Shown here piece by piece: positions 48,501-59,000 of a stretch of DNA of 64,000 nucleotides. A program made the position numbers and the translations under genes. The notes under the pieces are model-generated. The model made no database searches and was not told where the DNA came from. It saw only the letters and a program-made list of their open reading frames with translations. Numbering within the stretch: position 1 is the stretch's first letter; every line of letters starts with the position of its first letter. The DNA is from a virus: positions 1 through 64,000 of the IMG/VR virus record IMGVR_UViG_3300027287_000002. One strand, 5' to 3'.

Positions 48501-51500
48501 CTATTAAGGAGTTCTCTTTCTTTGCCATTGAGATTATTGTAAGGGATAGTCATAAGACCTGAATCATTTTTATTAAGACCATTAAGAGCAGGCAAATCTT
48601 CAAAAGGTTTAGTATCTGTGTAGTTAAAGAAAACATCACCTTCAAGACATTCATTAGGACTAGGTGGATTTTGATTAACAAATTCTTTAATAGGCAAGTT
48701 TGGATCATTTAGAGAAGGATAGCTATTATCAATGATGCTACCTGTTTTATAATTTACTTTAACATCAAATCCGATACGATATTCAAAGAGAGTAGGTGTT
48801 TGGTTATCGATATCACCACCAGATAAATTTTGGATGATGGTTTGACCAAAGGTAGCAGATAAAGGAATATTATCAATAATAGGATTAGTAGTATTTAAGA
48901 CAACATAGCAACCTTGTTTAATATCGCTGACAGTCGCATTACGATAGTCAAAAGTAAAATCAACAACCACAGGATTATTTCTATCTTTAATAGAAGTGAA
49001 AGTGTTATTGTCATTGCTAAGAGCAAGCAGGTTGCCTATAGATAAAGGTGGAATAACAAGATCAGGATTACCTGATTGGACAGAATATGTAGAACCATTA
49101 GGAATAAGTTCATTGGTATTTGGCAGACCTGTATCTGGATCAATAGGAAATTCACTTAAAGGCACGGAAGATAAGATAAAAGTAGGATTGGTAGAGATAC
49201 TTGCATAGCCTGTTTTAGAGTAGTCATAAACAAAATAAGCACCTGCTCTTTTTCTAAGAGTGACAGAAGAGATATTAGTGATAGGATTAAGAAGAGGATT
49301 AGAAATAGAACCTATTCGCTTGCCATAGGTATCAAGAAAGTTAAAATCACCATCACCTAAGAAATAAGCAGATTGCATTTTTTCAGGATAAAGTCTTGAA
49401 AAGACACTATCTTTGCACATGGCTTTCCAAATGAAATACAGAGTGGAATTGATACCTAAGAAATAATAAGTAGAAACAGATTTAGTGTCTGTTAAAACAA
49501 TATCATCAATATCATTATAGATCATAGATTTTTGTTTATTGATAATCGTATCGATTTGAGATGCACTAGGTGTAGATCCACCTGTTAAACCACCTGTCAA
49601 AGAAGAAAAAGATGCACCTATTTTAATAGGATCAGTAGGTAAAAGATAGGTGCTAGGATTTTCTGTATTAAGGATTTCCAAAGCAACATATCTAGGATTT
49701 AATTGTCTAGTGAGAGGATCTTCTAAACCTGTGCCAAAATAATCAGAAGTTGCTTGAATGATTTCAAATTTAAAAGCACCATCTTGATCACCAACAGAGC
49801 GATCAAGGTCAAGAGTTTCAAGATTAGTGATTACTTGATTATAATCAGATAAATTTTTACGAGCAATCACATCTTTAGCTAGATCATCATAAATACCTAA
49901 ACCTACACCTTTTGGTGTATCGCCAAAGGACTTTGATCTACCATTAGTTTGTGGACTGTTAAAATTGATTTCAGTTTCATATTCAGATTGTTCTACTACT
50001 CTTAAATAGAATTGGTCTTGTGCATTGACCACACATTTGGCAAAAAGTTTTTTACCTGTATATGGTGATTCGATATATTGATTGAAGTTTGCTTTATATG
50101 TAGGATAAATCAATCTGCCATTAGAAAGAAAAGGACTTAAACTTTGAGGTCTAGTGTGAAAGAAATAGTAAGCAACATTAGGTTGGACAGAGTGATTAAG
50201 ATTTAATTGGATTTCACCTGTGGCATCATTAATAGAATAGTCATAGTTCACTACCAATTCACTGCCTATGCCATATTCCATATCATATTTAATAAGTTTG
50301 TAGTCTTGATCAGATAAGAAAGATTTCGCATAGATTTTAGTATCGTTTTGGTTATATACAGGTCTTGCACTAACTGTGATCACAGGTTCACTGCTAACAT
50401 TAATGCTTAAAACACTTGTGAAAGTGATAATCGTTTTTGTTAGATCATCAGATAAGCGAATGGATTTTACTTGGTAGCAATCTGTATCTAAAAACATCAA
50501 AGTGTTTACTTGAATATATGCAGTAATATCTTCACTAATGGTAAGATTGCTGGATAAAGGTTTGGCATTAATCACATGGTTATTATTGCCTGTGAGAGAA
50601 CTTAAAGCAATAAAGATATTTTCATTAGATAAGACAAAGATTTTAGGATCATCACTAGGTGATCTAGCACCACTATCAAATTTAGCTGGTGTATCAAAAG
50701 TGACATTAGTTTTACCATTCGCATAGGTAGCAGTATCTACAACAAAAAATTCAGTAGTGGATTTGATTACAGAGTTTGCTTTAATGATATTTGTGTAGTC
50801 GCCATAAATATCAAATCCTGTACTGCCTTTAGTGATTTGCATTAAAGGCAACCAAATAGGATTAACAACTTTAATTGTGTATTCACCACCTATTGCTTGT
50901 TTAACAGAATAAGAAATTTTGACTGTGTAGTCTTCTGTGTTTTCACTAGGTAAGGTTAAGATATTTGTTGTGTAGTCGAAAGTAGGAATTTTAGTGTTAT
51001 CAAAGATACCTACAATTTCAGCACCTACATAAACTTGTGGACTAACTGTCTGTTCTATTGTGTAGGCATTAGGATTAAAGCTGTATTTAGATGAAGTGAT
51101 TTTAGTGGTCGTTTCATTTTGAATAGTGAAAAGAATAGGCTCAACAATTTGAGTGTTTTCATCCGTGTAATATTCAACTTCAATACCAACACCTGCATCC
51201 AAAGGACTTAAGAAAGAAATATTGCCACCTGTGGTTTCTACAACATAATCATCAGTAGAGATTTCTTCAATGATGTATGCAGGTTTATTAAGACCATAAA
51301 ATTCACTTGTTGTTTCAGATGAGATCAATACTTCAATATTTTGATATGCTAATGGAATAAAGACAACATCACCTGTAATAGAAGATAGGATATTAGATAA
51401 AGTGATTTCACCTGTGATACTGTCAATAGAAACATCAGATGATGGTGTGTCAAAGACAGGTGTGTATAAAGTAGCATCACTACCTACACGGATTTTAAAT

Positions 51501-54097
51501 TCTAAAGCTAAAACTCTTGGATCAGTAATATCAACAAAGCATTGGTCGGTAGATAAACCTAAAGCAATATCTTTAAGGACAGTAATAGGCTGTTCTGTAT
51601 TGTCATTATATCTAGCAATCAGATTATCTAGAGTAGAGCATTTAGCAGTGATGATTTGTTTAAGAGTGTTTGTTGTAGTCGCATGAACTTTCTTAACCTT
51701 TAAGAATGATCTTACATTATTAAGAGAAATAAAACATTCGGAAGTTAAGAGTGTTGGATCAGGTTCTGAATATCCTTTATATGCTTTCCAAGTAGTATCG
51801 GAAGGCATACTAGATAAAGTGAGTGTAACACCATCTACTTCATTTACTTTAAAGAAGTTTGAGTTCGTTTGAATCCAATCATTCGGATTAATATCATAGG
51901 TGTTATCTAAGACATATAGGTTATCATTGATAATGGCATTATAGCCTTGTTCAATTTGTTTAGAGTATCTAGTGAAGTATCTAGCAAAACCTGAAATATT
52001 TGTATCAAAGGTTTCATTCTCAATAAGATTAGCTGTGTATTTATCTTTGGTTAAAGTGATAGAAGTGGATTGATCAACAACACCGGGCTCAAGATCAAGA
52101 ATGGTAGTAGGTGTATCTATTCTTCTAGTTCGTGTAATATTCCTAATCCAAGCAAATTTGCTTTCATTAAAAAGGTGTTGGATTTCTACATCAGCTGTTA
52201 AAGTATTCTTACCTACTTTAAAGAAAGTATTCGCATCATAGCCATCATAATCTTCTCTTGGGATAAAATCTAAAAAGGCATAAGTGGATTGAATGATTTC
52301 TTTACTGACTTGAATATCATTATAGAGAATGTTGCTAGTGAAATCATAATCTGCATTGTCATTATTTCTTTTTTGTAGATCTAAATAAAGACCTGTGGTT
52401 AAATACCAATCAGTAAGAATTTGATGTGCAACAAAACCTAATGCCTGTAGGATTTCTAAATCAGAAGTGTTTAAGATTTGAATAGATGAACTAGCTTTAA
52501 GCACAAGGTATCTATTTTCGGATTTAATAGGATTATTAGAAGATCCTAATAGATTGTCAAAATGGTCTTGAATTTCCCATGCTTGTTTACTGCCAGCTAA
52601 ACCACTAAAATTAAGATTTCTAGTGATACCATTGATAACTAATCTAAGTACACCACCTGTGATTGTGTATTTGTCTTGTTTAGCTGAGTAAATTCTGAAA
52701 TCACTACCTTCATTATATTTGGTGTAGGATTTAAGAGGAATAGCACTTTGCACAAAATAAAGATATCTACCCTGTTGAAAGGATAAGAATGTAGATTTAA
52801 ATTCAATATTGATAGTGAAGTCGATAGCATTTTTAACAAGTGTCAAATATGCTTTAGACCATTTAAGTTCATTTGGTACATCTTCATAGGTAGGATAAAT
52901 ATTGACATCAATCATATCACCCACATTATTGGCAACATAATTATATTTATTTAAGACTGCAATCTTTAAACCACTGCCATCAGGTCTTGAACTTGTAGGA
53001 TCATCACCTGTTGGTAAAATACCTGTACCATCTGCAATAACATCAAAGCCTGCTGTGAAGTTTGTTTTAGGATTAACTTTGCCATTCTCAATTAAGACAG
53101 GTTCAACAAAAGAAATAGGTTTAGAACTTAAGACAAGACCATCATAATAAAGAGTGTAGTTATTAGGATTGAGTAAAGAAACCTTGCTTGTTTGTTTACT
53201 GATATATGCAATCCCTTTTTCTAAAGATAAGGGAAAAAGATTTTCATCATCATAATATTGAACTGAAAGATATTCTCTATTGCCTAATCTTAATAAAGGT
53301 GTTTCAAATCCTTGTGGTTTAGGTGAAAGGTAATAAGCATCATATACAGGATGGACGATACCATCTGACATATCTAGTGATTCATTAAAAAACCAAATCT
53401 CTTTACCTGCATTCGCTTGGATAAAGCTATCTTTAAATTGAACTTTATTTTGATCAACAAAGATAACAGCATCAAAAGTACCATCGAAAGTAAAAGGATC
53501 AGGTTTAACAGAGAACTTTTTAGTTTCAGTTTGGATAAGGTCTTGACCAACATAAATAAGACTAACAAAGACATTATCTTCATCAATAATACCTTTAGGT
53601 AAAGTGTATTCAGATGTGTCTGGTGTTAAGATACCTAAGCTAACAGGTGACCCACCTTTTAAGAGTTTCCAATTTTGACCATCCCATTCAAATCTTTGTT
53701 TAGATGTATCATTTCTAGTCCAGTGAAATAAAGGTTCTTCGAGATAGAAATTTGCATCAGTGAGATTATTAACAAGAGAGTAGAAAAGATTAGGTTTAAG
53801 GAATTTGGTGGAAGTGGCAACAGGACTTTTAATAGCATCATAGGTTTGGATTTTGTATTCATAATAGTTGCCATCCATATTACCTGTTGCAGTGATAGAG
53901 TAATTGCGAACAGGATTTAAAGACCATGCGATTTTAGAGTTATTAGTTGAGATGAGAAGATATTCAACTTGACCTTGATCAAAGCATAAAGTACCTTGAC
54001 GATAGGCATCACGATTACCAATAAATCTAGTCGCAAGGCTTGTAGTAGATTGGTTAGTGTTAGCATTTTTTGTATCTAAAATGATTTTACTAGACAT
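45518..54097 (-). CDS. Giant structural-type protein (2859 aa), probable tail or baseplate component
   Basis: One uninterrupted frame of 8580 bp. AATAGGATAATCAAAAT precedes the ATG. There is no signal peptide or membrane span. It is beta-strand-rich throughout, with many Asn, Thr, Ser, Asp, Tyr and Pro and few Cys. The first two thirds contain repeated strand-turn-strand units in the style of bacteriophage baseplate or tail proteins (e.g. FEYRIGFDVKVNYKTGS; VKISYSVKQAIGGEYTIKV). Residues roughly 2000-2550 are low in charge and very rich in Asn/Thr/Ser/Pro. The C-terminal 150 residues become globular again (DRRYYIEDPFLILDGYLNS). No catalytic motif, receptor-binding signature or intein found by eye. 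A large surface adhesin is the alternative; lack of a secretion signal argues against it. Confidence 0.72.
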   Translation of the reverse strand: MSSKIILDTKNANTNQSTTSLATRFIGNRDAYRQGTLCFDQGQVEYLLISTNNSKIAWSLNPVRNYSITATGNMDGNYYEYKIQTYDAIKSPVATSTKFLKPNLFYSLVNNLTDANFYLEEPLFHWTRNDTSKQRFEWDGQNWKLLKGGSPVSLGILTPDTSEYTLPKGIIDEDNVFVSLIYVGQDLIQTETKKFSVKPDPFTFDGTFDAVIFVDQNKVQFKDSFIQANAGKEIWFFNESLDMSDGIVHPVYDAYYLSPKPQGFETPLLRLGNREYLSVQYYDDENLFPLSLEKGIAYISKQTSKVSLLNPNNYTLYYDGLVLSSKPISFVEPVLIENGKVNPKTNFTAGFDVIADGTGILPTGDDPTSSRPDGSGLKIAVLNKYNYVANNVGDMIDVNIYPTYEDVPNELKWSKAYLTLVKNAIDFTINIEFKSTFLSFQQGRYLYFVQSAIPLKSYTKYNEGSDFRIYSAKQDKYTITGGVLRLVINGITRNLNFSGLAGSKQAWEIQDHFDNLLGSSNNPIKSENRYLVLKASSSIQILNTSDLEILQALGFVAHQILTDWYLTTGLYLDLQKRNNDNADYDFTSNILYNDIQVSKEIIQSTYAFLDFIPREDYDGYDANTFFKVGKNTLTADVEIQHLFNESKFAWIRNITRTRRIDTPTTILDLEPGVVDQSTSITLTKDKYTANLIENETFDTNISGFARYFTRYSKQIEQGYNAIINDNLYVLDNTYDINPNDWIQTNSNFFKVNEVDGVTLTLSSMPSDTTWKAYKGYSEPDPTLLTSECFISLNNVRSFLKVKKVHATTTNTLKQIITAKCSTLDNLIARYNDNTEQPITVLKDIALGLSTDQCFVDITDPRVLALEFKIRVGSDATLYTPVFDTPSSDVSIDSITGEITLSNILSSITGDVVFIPLAYQNIEVLISSETTSEFYGLNKPAYIIEEISTDDYVVETTGGNISFLSPLDAGVGIEVEYYTDENTQIVEPILFTIQNETTTKITSSKYSFNPNAYTIEQTVSPQVYVGAEIVGIFDNTKIPTFDYTTNILTLPSENTEDYTVKISYSVKQAIGGEYTIKVVNPIWLPLMQITKGSTGFDIYGDYTNIIKANSVIKSTTEFFVVDTATYANGKTNVTFDTPAKFDSGARSPSDDPKIFVLSNENIFIALSSLTGNNNHVINAKPLSSNLTISEDITAYIQVNTLMFLDTDCYQVKSIRLSDDLTKTIITFTSVLSINVSSEPVITVSARPVYNQNDTKIYAKSFLSDQDYKLIKYDMEYGIGSELVVNYDYSINDATGEIQLNLNHSVQPNVAYYFFHTRPQSLSPFLSNGRLIYPTYKANFNQYIESPYTGKKLFAKCVVNAQDQFYLRVVEQSEYETEINFNSPQTNGRSKSFGDTPKGVGLGIYDDLAKDVIARKNLSDYNQVITNLETLDLDRSVGDQDGAFKFEIIQATSDYFGTGLEDPLTRQLNPRYVALEILNTENPSTYLLPTDPIKIGASFSSLTGGLTGGSTPSASQIDTIINKQKSMIYNDIDDIVLTDTKSVSTYYFLGINSTLYFIWKAMCKDSVFSRLYPEKMQSAYFLGDGDFNFLDTYGKRIGSISNPLLNPITNISSVTLRKRAGAYFVYDYSKTGYASISTNPTFILSSVPLSEFPIDPDTGLPNTNELIPNGSTYSVQSGNPDLVIPPLSIGNLLALSNDNNTFTSIKDRNNPVVVDFTFDYRNATVSDIKQGCYVVLNTTNPIIDNIPLSATFGQTIIQNLSGGDIDNQTPTLFEYRIGFDVKVNYKTGSIIDNSYPSLNDPNLPIKEFVNQNPPSPNECLEGDVFFNYTDTKPFEDLPALNGLNKNDSGLMTIPYNNLNGKERELLNRLTRDIKDILYKTYSSNPVYPDEIRFDLNIDTTTGTLIDNINPTDKNDLTIIKEQGYFQSSSESELIIPRMNIYSNNNNVEYKISNFITGNEFIVYSPVQISAFPFIVYQYRLKFVPSASNYDFTSLFNTQQTPIIFKFIQSQSFTDTCIQFTYNAGTSQWSVITSISSPTSYNISNLDLSTINEIKFQTVGILSSIYGLTPDIPLNTMIPFTCSLNNHSNNAFHNDNNLSINEDRCSISHQYLNFSYFAPHNSTIDSVNVQTELIIGITDISYYDLNTSSTSIQSIASNSSFSANATQPYTFYSQPSTHTLKIPSFFGKGNTTLPYSNIKGNLFTSAKVDTSSNLPTNYTAYFHHSSNPAYYLTLFNISSTITNVLPNDLVFFKGISLIGIVQETALTPTISINLNPSFPKFSSANNTQIQMTDDFDTSTFTNTTIFIQIDSDQTIYKCTGTSYNPTTKIISIGTIVQYDYATNTTTPILTPINLTSGYVTGQTIVDFDNFSSTFPFNANATVNNHTKFFNTNTTSNNKITFSSPTLFLRAYITTATLTYSITTPAIKLNSTAPSLLNANLANPNTTYSTYLNDINTYLFPNPLPNNNPLPNDLTLPVTFSIRRTRRFDKKFSSFQADYIKNFYLRIQTKATSITTLNPYLKTFNYPTNITALSIGDILYQSSTPFARITNINYPSNFTCLIFDQSVVPTSNTLYYAYKQSSRPIEQSLIQLINNDLITQNLILSSNTTVSITNTNQFPFPLSEDISILKTGQYLFIYPNPQAEARSNSYHPTLDDNRGLYHIVEIDTNTRILTLDPVIGTDYLSYDNPYPTDYPFSLIPTVDIPIAQWSIVELSSQSNDLPLPCIAYLLYERLLSYVYNLSSLYASQPYLSTWQDFFYAGYATSSDLDILGLDDTTTITNPQFIDIIGNVDIYPYTPTNQRLSILDRRYYIEDPFLILDGYLNSLPSALKSFLEDTIDSFDLRSSRYYWLNIRANKVNGTLK

Positions 54098-54104
54098 ATT
54101 TTGA

Positions 54105-54665
54105 TTATCCTATTTTACAGATGATTGGTGAAACAGAAGGTACTACACTAGCAGATCCGATGACTGCACCAATACCTGTACCTGTGAGAAATAAGTTGCT
54201 TATACTAAGAGCAAAGGCATTTAAAAGCAAAGGATTTGGATTAGGTATTCCACTAGCAGGGAAAGCAGATTGTAAACTTGCTAGTAGAGTTGGATAAGGT
54301 GCAATGATATTAACAATAGCACAAGCACCTGTGCCCACAATAGGACTAATACCTGTAAATTGCATAGGTAGAGTGCTTAAGCAAGTAGCAATCGCTTGAG
54401 CCATAGCAGTGGTGTTGGAGCTAACAAGACCATTAGCAATAAAACCTGTTAATGCTAATGGTGTATTAGGAATGATAATAACTTTACCATTAGCAGTGCC
54501 TACACCTAAAGTACCTGTGCAAGTGGCATTAGCGAAAACAGAAGAATTAATCCAATTAAAGATACCTAGACCAAGAGCATTAGTGGATAAGATCCAGCTT
54601 TGACCTTTAAGAGCAGGATTACTTGCAAGTAATGTAGATGCAATTAAAGGTGGTGAAATTGCCAT
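54105..54665 (-). CDS. Hydrophobic Ala/Leu/Pro-rich protein upstream of the giant gene (186 aa)
   Basis: The stop is 8 bp from the start of the giant gene, so the two are an operon. The protein is small-residue rich with repeated hydrophobic stretches (NSSVFANATCTGTLGVGTAN, ALSISNLFLTGTGIGAVIG) and few charges: it looks like a compact virion protein, not a classic membrane protein. Four Cys are visible. No family recognised. Its start overlaps the upstream end of the divergent transcript of 54745. Confidence 0.7.
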   Translation of the reverse strand: MAISPPLIASTLLASNPALKGQSWILSTNALGLGIFNWINSSVFANATCTGTLGVGTANGKVIIIPNTPLALTGFIANGLVSSNTTAMAQAIATCLSTLPMQFTGISPIVGTGACAIVNIIAPYPTLLASLQSAFPASGIPNPNPLLLNAFALSISNLFLTGTGIGAVIGSASVVPSVSPIICKIG

Positions 54666-54744
54666 GAGTGTAAAAATCCTTTGTATTATATTTATATATT
54701 ATATGTATTGTATAGAAAGCATACACAAACAAAGGTGGAAAAAA

Positions 54745-56019
54745 ATGAAATTTGCAAGTGATGAAAAAGCACAAATCCAAAAGGCATTATGGGAAGTAGT
54801 AAGAACAGCATCAATGGCATTGATGAAATTAAATGAAATTGAAGGTGAAGAGGAAAAATTAGAGGAAGAAGAAAAACCACAACGAACAGCGAAAAAGGTA
54901 GAAGCGATGCCTATTAATCCAACACAAAAAACAGTATCAATGGCAGAAAGAATTGCATCATTAAGAAGTGGAAATAGGCAACAAAGCACAATGCCAGCTA
55001 ATAATCAAAGACCTGAAGTAATTAGAAAAGCAAGTTTAACAGATGATAAGATTAAGTCATTTGCAGTAAGAATAGGTAATGAGATTTTGCCTAAAGTAAA
55101 AGATGAGGATTATGATTTAAGAGTATTATTTAAGCATTCAAGTACTTGGAATGAGATTAAAGACAGTGTAGATAGTAATTCTATTAAATCTGTGGTATCA
55201 TCTGTAAATGAACTTATTCAAGACAGGTTAGATCAAAAGTTTGCACAAGAGCAGGCTCAATTAAAAAAACAAGCATTATTAAAACAAAAGCAGGATTTAT
55301 TAAAGCAAGCAGAAGAGCAAAAGCAATTAGAAATGGTTGAGGCTAGAAAGCAAAAGTTAGCCAAAGCACAAAAGAACATGGTGATGGCATCTATTATTAA
55401 AGAGATGAAACCATTTGTCAAAGCAGGCAATATGAATACGATTAATGTAGCATTACAGAAATCAGCAACATGGCAAAATATTAAATCAAATTTAAGTAGT
55501 CAAAATGAACGAAATGCTTTTGTTAGTGAAATGATTCAAGCATCAGGATTTTTAAATACAAAGAATGCAGATTTTCAAAGAGATGTAATTCCACCTAATA
55601 GAGATAGCTTTTCCACAGGTGTGCAGACAAATCGTGGTGTAGATAATTTTAAAGGCAAAGAAAGTTTACCTAAAGGATATTCAGATGACATAGGCAGTAC
55701 AGCACCTGATTCACCTGTAAATAAGACTTTGAATTTAGATAGATCAGATAGTCATGGTAGAACACCAGCAGTAGCATTAAATAACATTACTGAAGTTGTG
55801 CAAAGTGGTGGATCAGCTAAAGTCATCCCTGATAATAAAGGATATGCAAATAATTCTAGTCCATTAAGAACATCATCCGAAGATGAAGAATTAGAAAACC
55901 TTTGGAATACAGAGCCAAGTGAGGATGATGTAGAGCAGGATGAATTTGCATCAGAAGAATATGATGATGGCATTAGTGAAGATATGGATGATGATGATTT
56001 CTTTGGCGATGAAGAATAA
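54745..56019 (+). CDS. Acidic, coiled-coil virion or scaffold-type protein (424 aa)
   Basis: Start 54745 (MKFASDEKAQIQKALWEVVR) has AAAGGTGGAAAAAA in front. An upstream in-frame ATG at 54664 would run through a promoter-like TATATTTATATATTATATG. Parts: helical start, acidic linker (EGEEEKLEEEEKPQ), a helical domain (about 95-160). A Lys/Gln coiled coil follows (about 170-225), a second copy of a similar helical domain (KPFVKAGNMNTINVAL compared with LPKVKDEDYDLRVLFK), a polar linker and an acidic tail (about 380-424, ending DDDFFGDEE). Duplicate helical domains around a coiled coil suggest a scaffold or packaged protein. No family recognised. Confidence 0.72.
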   Translation: MKFASDEKAQIQKALWEVVRTASMALMKLNEIEGEEEKLEEEEKPQRTAKKVEAMPINPTQKTVSMAERIASLRSGNRQQSTMPANNQRPEVIRKASLTDDKIKSFAVRIGNEILPKVKDEDYDLRVLFKHSSTWNEIKDSVDSNSIKSVVSSVNELIQDRLDQKFAQEQAQLKKQALLKQKQDLLKQAEEQKQLEMVEARKQKLAKAQKNMVMASIIKEMKPFVKAGNMNTINVALQKSATWQNIKSNLSSQNERNAFVSEMIQASGFLNTKNADFQRDVIPPNRDSFSTGVQTNRGVDNFKGKESLPKGYSDDIGSTAPDSPVNKTLNLDRSDSHGRTPAVALNNITEVVQSGGSAKVIPDNKGYANNSSPLRTSSEDEELENLWNTEPSEDDVEQDEFASEEYDDGISEDMDDDDFFGDEE

Positions 56020-56074
56020 TAGATTTAGATAAGAATGTTTAAATTGTAATTGTTTTAGATAAGAAATAATAGTT

Positions 56075-59000
56075 TTAGCAAGAATGTCTAACTTTATAAA
56101 TGACATTTAAATATTGTTCAATCATGGTTTGGTCAAAGGTATCATCTTTTCTACTTTCCAACCAATTTTTAAGTGGCTGTGAAGCACCTATTTTAAAGTC
56201 GAACATGGCTTGAGAGATATTATCAAAATAGCTAGTCTTATTGAAATACACTTTATCTGTATCAAAGAAGATTTTCTCAATCTTATTATTGGTTGTGGCA
56301 TTGTATGTAGATGTAGTATCTTGAGTAGTATCATCTAGGTGGATGACTCTTAACTTACTACCTGCATCTTTATATTGGATGAAAGTAGCAATAGATTGTG
56401 GATAAGGTACTCTTGGATAATTTGATTTAAGGAATTGGTTATATTTAGTAGTGTATGCTTTATCGTTAAGGACACCATAGATATAATCCATAGTATCGAG
56501 AGAAGAGAAGGTTTGGTCTGTAGCTAGTGTGGGTTCATCTTGGTGAGATTTAGAGATTGCTTTCCCAAATTCGTTTAGAAAGTCAGTTGTGAAGTTAGAT
56601 GATTGAGATGCAGGCATAATGCTACTGCCTTCATTATAGAGAAATAAAGGTGTAGAGTGAACACCTCTGTCACCTTTAAAGAATTTAATATCAGGAATTG
56701 TTTTTGTGTATTGTATATGTGCAAAATTATCTTCAAAACAGGTTCGAGAATAAATTAAAAATATTTGCTCTTTCGCTTGCTCATGTTTTTTGATTTCTTC
56801 TCTTCTACGAGCTGTCAATTTACTATCAAAGTAATGTCTAGTGTCAAAAACTCTATATGTTAAGGTAGAGAAAATACCATCCTCTTTCTTATTTATAGAC
56901 TGCTGAATTTTCCTAGTGTTTACTGTTTCTGAACAGTCTAAAGGTAAGATACTATTTTTTAAATAATTTTCTATTTTCATAGAAAGTCTATCTGAATTAG
57001 TATCTAAAAGTAAATTATCACAACCTGTTGTGATACCAATACTGCTTTCTTTAAAGCAATGTTCTAAAGAAAAACTATTTTGGTCGTATTCACTTTTAAT
57101 AGAACTTTCTTGATAATATAAGTAATATTCAGGCTTGAATATCTCTATTTTTATAAAATTATTTTCCGAAATTGAATTTGTTTCCAAATATTTAAATTTA
57201 CCTTCCTTTGAGCCTTTAATTTCATGATAGTGTACACTAGCCAAATTACCTACTACTTTCTTATTAGTCTTAACGAAGAATGAGATGCACACAGGTGTCT
57301 TGATGTTAAAAACATTTTCATCTTTAAAATTAAGAATGTAAATCTCATCAAAACTTTCTAATAAAGACTTTCTCATATTTGTCATACCAATAGAAGATAA
57401 GAAACTACTGTTGGAAATATAAGCTACTACACCACTGCCATTTTGATCAATAAGATTCTGTGCATACCTAATAAACTTAATGTAGTCATCATTTAAAGCA
57501 CCACTGCTACCTTTCATAGCATAATCACCCATGAGATCATTAATAAACTTGCCATTATTCTTACTCCTACCATTATAAGGTGGATTGCCAAGAACTACCA
57601 TCACAGGCTGTTCTTGTCTTACTCTATTTGCTCCTATTGCCTCTTCATTTAATTGATAAACCAAATCACTCACACTCAATAAATGCTCTTCTACATCCAC
57701 TGCACCATTTAAGGTGTTTGTTAAGTAAATGTTAAATCTTTCTGTATCTTCACTTAAACTGTCTTTTAATAACTCATACATCTTCATGTGTGCCATCACA
57801 TAAGAAGGCATCATCAATTCAAAACCATTTAATCTAGGTATCAAATCTTTATTCACATAATCATTCCATAAAGAAGGATACTTGTAATTACTCTTGATAT
57901 ATGAAACTACTGAATTTAAAAAATTGCCTGTGCCTGTCGCAGGATCTAAAATCTGTACCTTATGCACATTTTCTTTATTTACCATTTCTGTTTTATATGA
58001 GTTTTCACCTACCTTTACTTTTTTATTGTAGGTATAGGATTGCTTTTCACTAGATGAAATACCATCTTTAATAGCAAACTTAGTCTTTAAGATTTCATCT
58101 ACACCTTTTACAATATAGTCCACTACTTCTACAGGTGTGTACCAAACACCCATTTGCTTTCTTAATTCAGGATCATATTGCTCTAAAAAATTCTCATAAA
58201 AGTGAATAACTATATCATTGTTAGCCAGCTTTAAAGATGAAATGATTTTACTCATATCCGTGTTAGCTAAAATGGTTGTGATTGCATCTATCAAATTATT
58301 GATGCTTTGGGATAACTCATTCTTATCATTGCTAATGGTATCAAAGAATTGCTTTAATAAAGGATTGGTATTTGGGATAAGATTTGAAGCATCTGATCTA
58401 GTAAAGATAGCATTTGGATCTTTTTGGAAAGCATAATACCTTGATGCAAATAAACCATAACTTAAAGTTTGTGCATAAAGGTCTGCAAATTGACTGTTAT
58501 CAATATCTTCAATAAGCATCTTTTTAAATTCATTTCTATATGCCACCAGCTTGTATTTCTTTTTGGTTTTAATCTTTTGCTCAATTTCAAGATCATCAGT
58601 ATTTAAAGTAGATAAGATGTCTGCTTTAAGTAGCTTAGTTTTATCTGCAAGTTTTTTAGCTAATGCCAAAGGATTATTAAAATGGATAGTGCTTGCCATG
58701 AAGTTATCTAGCAAGGTATTAAACTTATCAAAGCTGGCAGGATTGGTTTCATCTAGTTTGCATTTATCTAATAGGATGCCATCTTGGTAAAATTCAAAGT
58801 CAATAAAGTTAGTGATAAGCAATTTAGGAAATGCCTGCTTATATCTATTGAATTGGTCTTGATGTTTTTTATGAGATAAATCTTCATTAAGGTTTTTAGT
58901 TTCAATATAGAAAGCTACCAAAGAGTTTTGAGTATAGACTTCCATATCAATTTTATTTTTACCTTTGCCTGTTGGTTCATCAGTAAAGACAAGACCTTTA

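Noticed and set aside
46310-53602. Short open frames antisense to or in other frames of the giant gene
   Set aside because: The 2859-codon frame is continuous and has ordinary protein composition; the others lack ribosome sites and related proteins.
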